DNA from: Dermanyssus gallinae
Lineage: Eukaryota > Arthropoda > Arachnida > Mesostigmata > Dermanyssidae
Reading direction: 5' to 3'
DNA length: 64,000 nt
Assembly (NCBI GenBank): GCA_003439945.1
Contig: QVRM01002356.1
Location: 124,001 to 188,000 of the forward strand
Part shown: positions 62,701-64,000 of the stretch, one piece after another
Layout of the letters: each line of letters starts with the position of its first letter
How positions within the stretch are numbered: the first letter of the stretch is position 1
Program-made: the position numbers and the translations under genes
The notes under the pieces: generated by a model
Databases searched by the model: none
What the model saw: only the letters and a program-made list of their open reading frames with translations
Told to the model about the DNA's origin: nothing

Positions 62701-62878
62701 TGTAACCAGCCGTGCTCTATCTACCATCTCGATAACTGTCAGAGAGCTATTTCTCTTTACGCCCTCTTCTTACGCAGTTAGCTCGATGATATTTCATTAC
62801 TTATCTATAAACATGTGTTTTATTACAATGATATACATACCATACATATGGTGAAATAAATAAATGATGATGATAAAA
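59783..62878 (+). mobile_element. LINE-C, largest copy, inserted in Tc1
   Basis: APE-type non-LTR element. The N-terminal part reads RITQWNIEGVGSVMDFISSG and GLDVIVLTETFATKHF (endonuclease with TET motif); the middle of the endonuclease is missing or shifted (60140-60350). Reverse transcriptase follows: AKRNKAFGPDLVRNKHL, QEQHGFRQGNSVITA, LYALFVDLKAAFNTAP, GYAQGDNLSPLLFYTLL and MYADDIVMYSRD (YADD), then LKINAEKTKAIKF. C-terminal IGLPRNAKNRLVCL and a cysteine cluster by frame change at about 62680. Tail AATAAATAAATGATGATGAT. At least five stops or shifts, so dead. Confidence 0.85.
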
Positions 62879-64000
62879 CAAATCGTAAACTCGGTCTTTC
62901 ATGGAGTTAATAAGCTGTTGTAAGTACGAAAGTGGAATATCAGTCTATGCTTGCTGGACAGCTTCTTTGAGGTCCGACAGATTATCATATTGTCGACCAT
63001 TTGCGTAAATCTGCTTTGCAAAATGTCTCTAAAGATTTTCGGTGTGATTCAGGTCCGGACTCAATGCCGGCCAGTCAAATGGTGGCATTCCCTGTTCTTG
63101 AAAAAAGGCTATAGTGCTAGCCGAGGTACGAAATGTGGCGTTGTCTTGTTGAAAAACTGCGTCAGGTACCCCAATTCTTTTGAAATGGACTCGAACTGGG
63201 AACCGACGATACGCTAGTACTTGTCGGAATTGTTTCTACCCCAATCGTGACTAGATCAGACTTCCCATTATATCTAAACGCGCCCCAATATTTCACAGAA
63301 CCACCACCGGCCACACGTTTTGAGAATCATTTGGGTTCCTTCCGTAAGTCATGCCAATAGTACTGACAGCCGTCAGAGCCATTGAGATTAAATTTCTTTT
63401 CGTCCGAGAGACGGTGTTATTCCACTTGTTATCTCGGGTTTTCTGCACTGGCGCTCCCAAAGTGCTTCTGATTCTGGAAGAAAACATTTGGCCATGATTA
63501 GCCAACTGTATAATCCTACGCCGGTCTTGAATAGTCAAAACTGGCTTACGTCCACTGTTAGATCTGCACCTTCAGTTCACTCCAGGGTGTAAGAACCTGC
63601 TGGTGGTGCTCTTATGCCGTCCTAATCTGTTTGCTATAGCAGTTACTGCATGGCCGAGCACAGCATATGCCTCAATTCTTGTCTTTTCGTTATCCGAGAG
63701 ATTCTTTGTACGATCCATGGTTTAAACATAAGCTTCATCGTTAGTTCGGAAGAGCGACGAAGCTGTGGAATATTTTGCAGCTAAAGAACAATTGATTTAG
63801 CTAGACAATATTCCTGACATTTGATCCCCAGGATCGTATATCAGCTGTAGTATCGATTAGCCTTTACAAACAAGAGCTGTGTTGTTAGCATGTTATTGTT
63901 GCTATTATTTTGTGACACTGTTTATTCACACTTTTTATGTTTTGTATGAACCGATTGTGAGATTGCAACGAACTAAACACCATACTCGTGGTTCGTCATA
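62879..64000 (-). mobile_element. Tc1-family copy 2, right part
   Basis: Transposase on the minus strand from ATG at 63718 down to AATCGTAAAC at 62881. Compared with copy 1, about 130 bp is deleted between GAPVQ and RDNKWN (about 63440), removing the segment before the first catalytic Asp. At the right, the TIR CCATACTCGTGGTTCGTCATA runs off the window, so the element is not complete here. Confidence 0.85.

Overview
This is eukaryotic, intron-bearing and very repeat-rich DNA. The transposon mix (DD34D mariner, a Tc1 family, several non-LTR retrotransposon families, fold-back elements, tRNA-derived SINEs and long (TA)n tracts) looks most like an invertebrate, probably an arthropod; a flatworm cannot be excluded. 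No housekeeping gene, rRNA or CRISPR was seen. Most long open frames belong to transposons.

Two spliced host genes can be read from splice sites; both appear to have escaped ORF-length detection because their exons are tiny. Gene A (minus strand, about 23205 to 11217) has a signal-peptide exon, then eight micro-exons of 42, 27, 33, 36 nt repeated twice, then a terminal exon encoding GKIDE-stop. Every intron is phase 1 and every internal exon is a multiple of 3. The two exon sets lie in a 5.6-5.8 kb direct tandem duplication (11498-17116 and 17117-22923). Within each copy the exon plus intron modules are themselves diverged copies of one another. The predicted product is a 123-residue secreted protein with two 46-residue repeats. 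Gene B (plus strand, 35260-52245) has the same plan: a signal-peptide exon, phase-1 symmetric exons of 114 and 111 nt (the 111-nt exon is present twice, 6 kb apart), and a terminal exon ending in SFGLGRRDLAS. It encodes 132 or 169 residues without cysteine. Together they suggest a cluster of fast-evolving secreted micro-exon genes, like schistosome MEGs or aphid bicycle genes in architecture only; no sequence homology is claimed.

Layout: 1-4390 a decayed gypsy-type gag piece and a non-LTR element with a restriction-like endonuclease (LINE-A); 4437-5445 a 1-kb fold-back; 5487-9510 an APE-type LINE (LINE-B) split by a 3' fragment of LINE-C with a 10-bp target duplication; 10911-11190 another LINE-C tail; 11217-23205 gene A, its introns filled by LINE-A, LINE-D and mariner copies; 23400-33900 decayed LINE pieces, a fold-back and unrecognised sequence; 33880-34640 simple repeats; 35164-52245 gene B, with introns holding mariners, SINEs and LINE fragments; 52246-54711 unrecognised; 54712-56252 a Tc1 element; 58090-59450 LINE tails; 59486-64000 a second Tc1 copy, interrupted by a 3.1-kb LINE-C.
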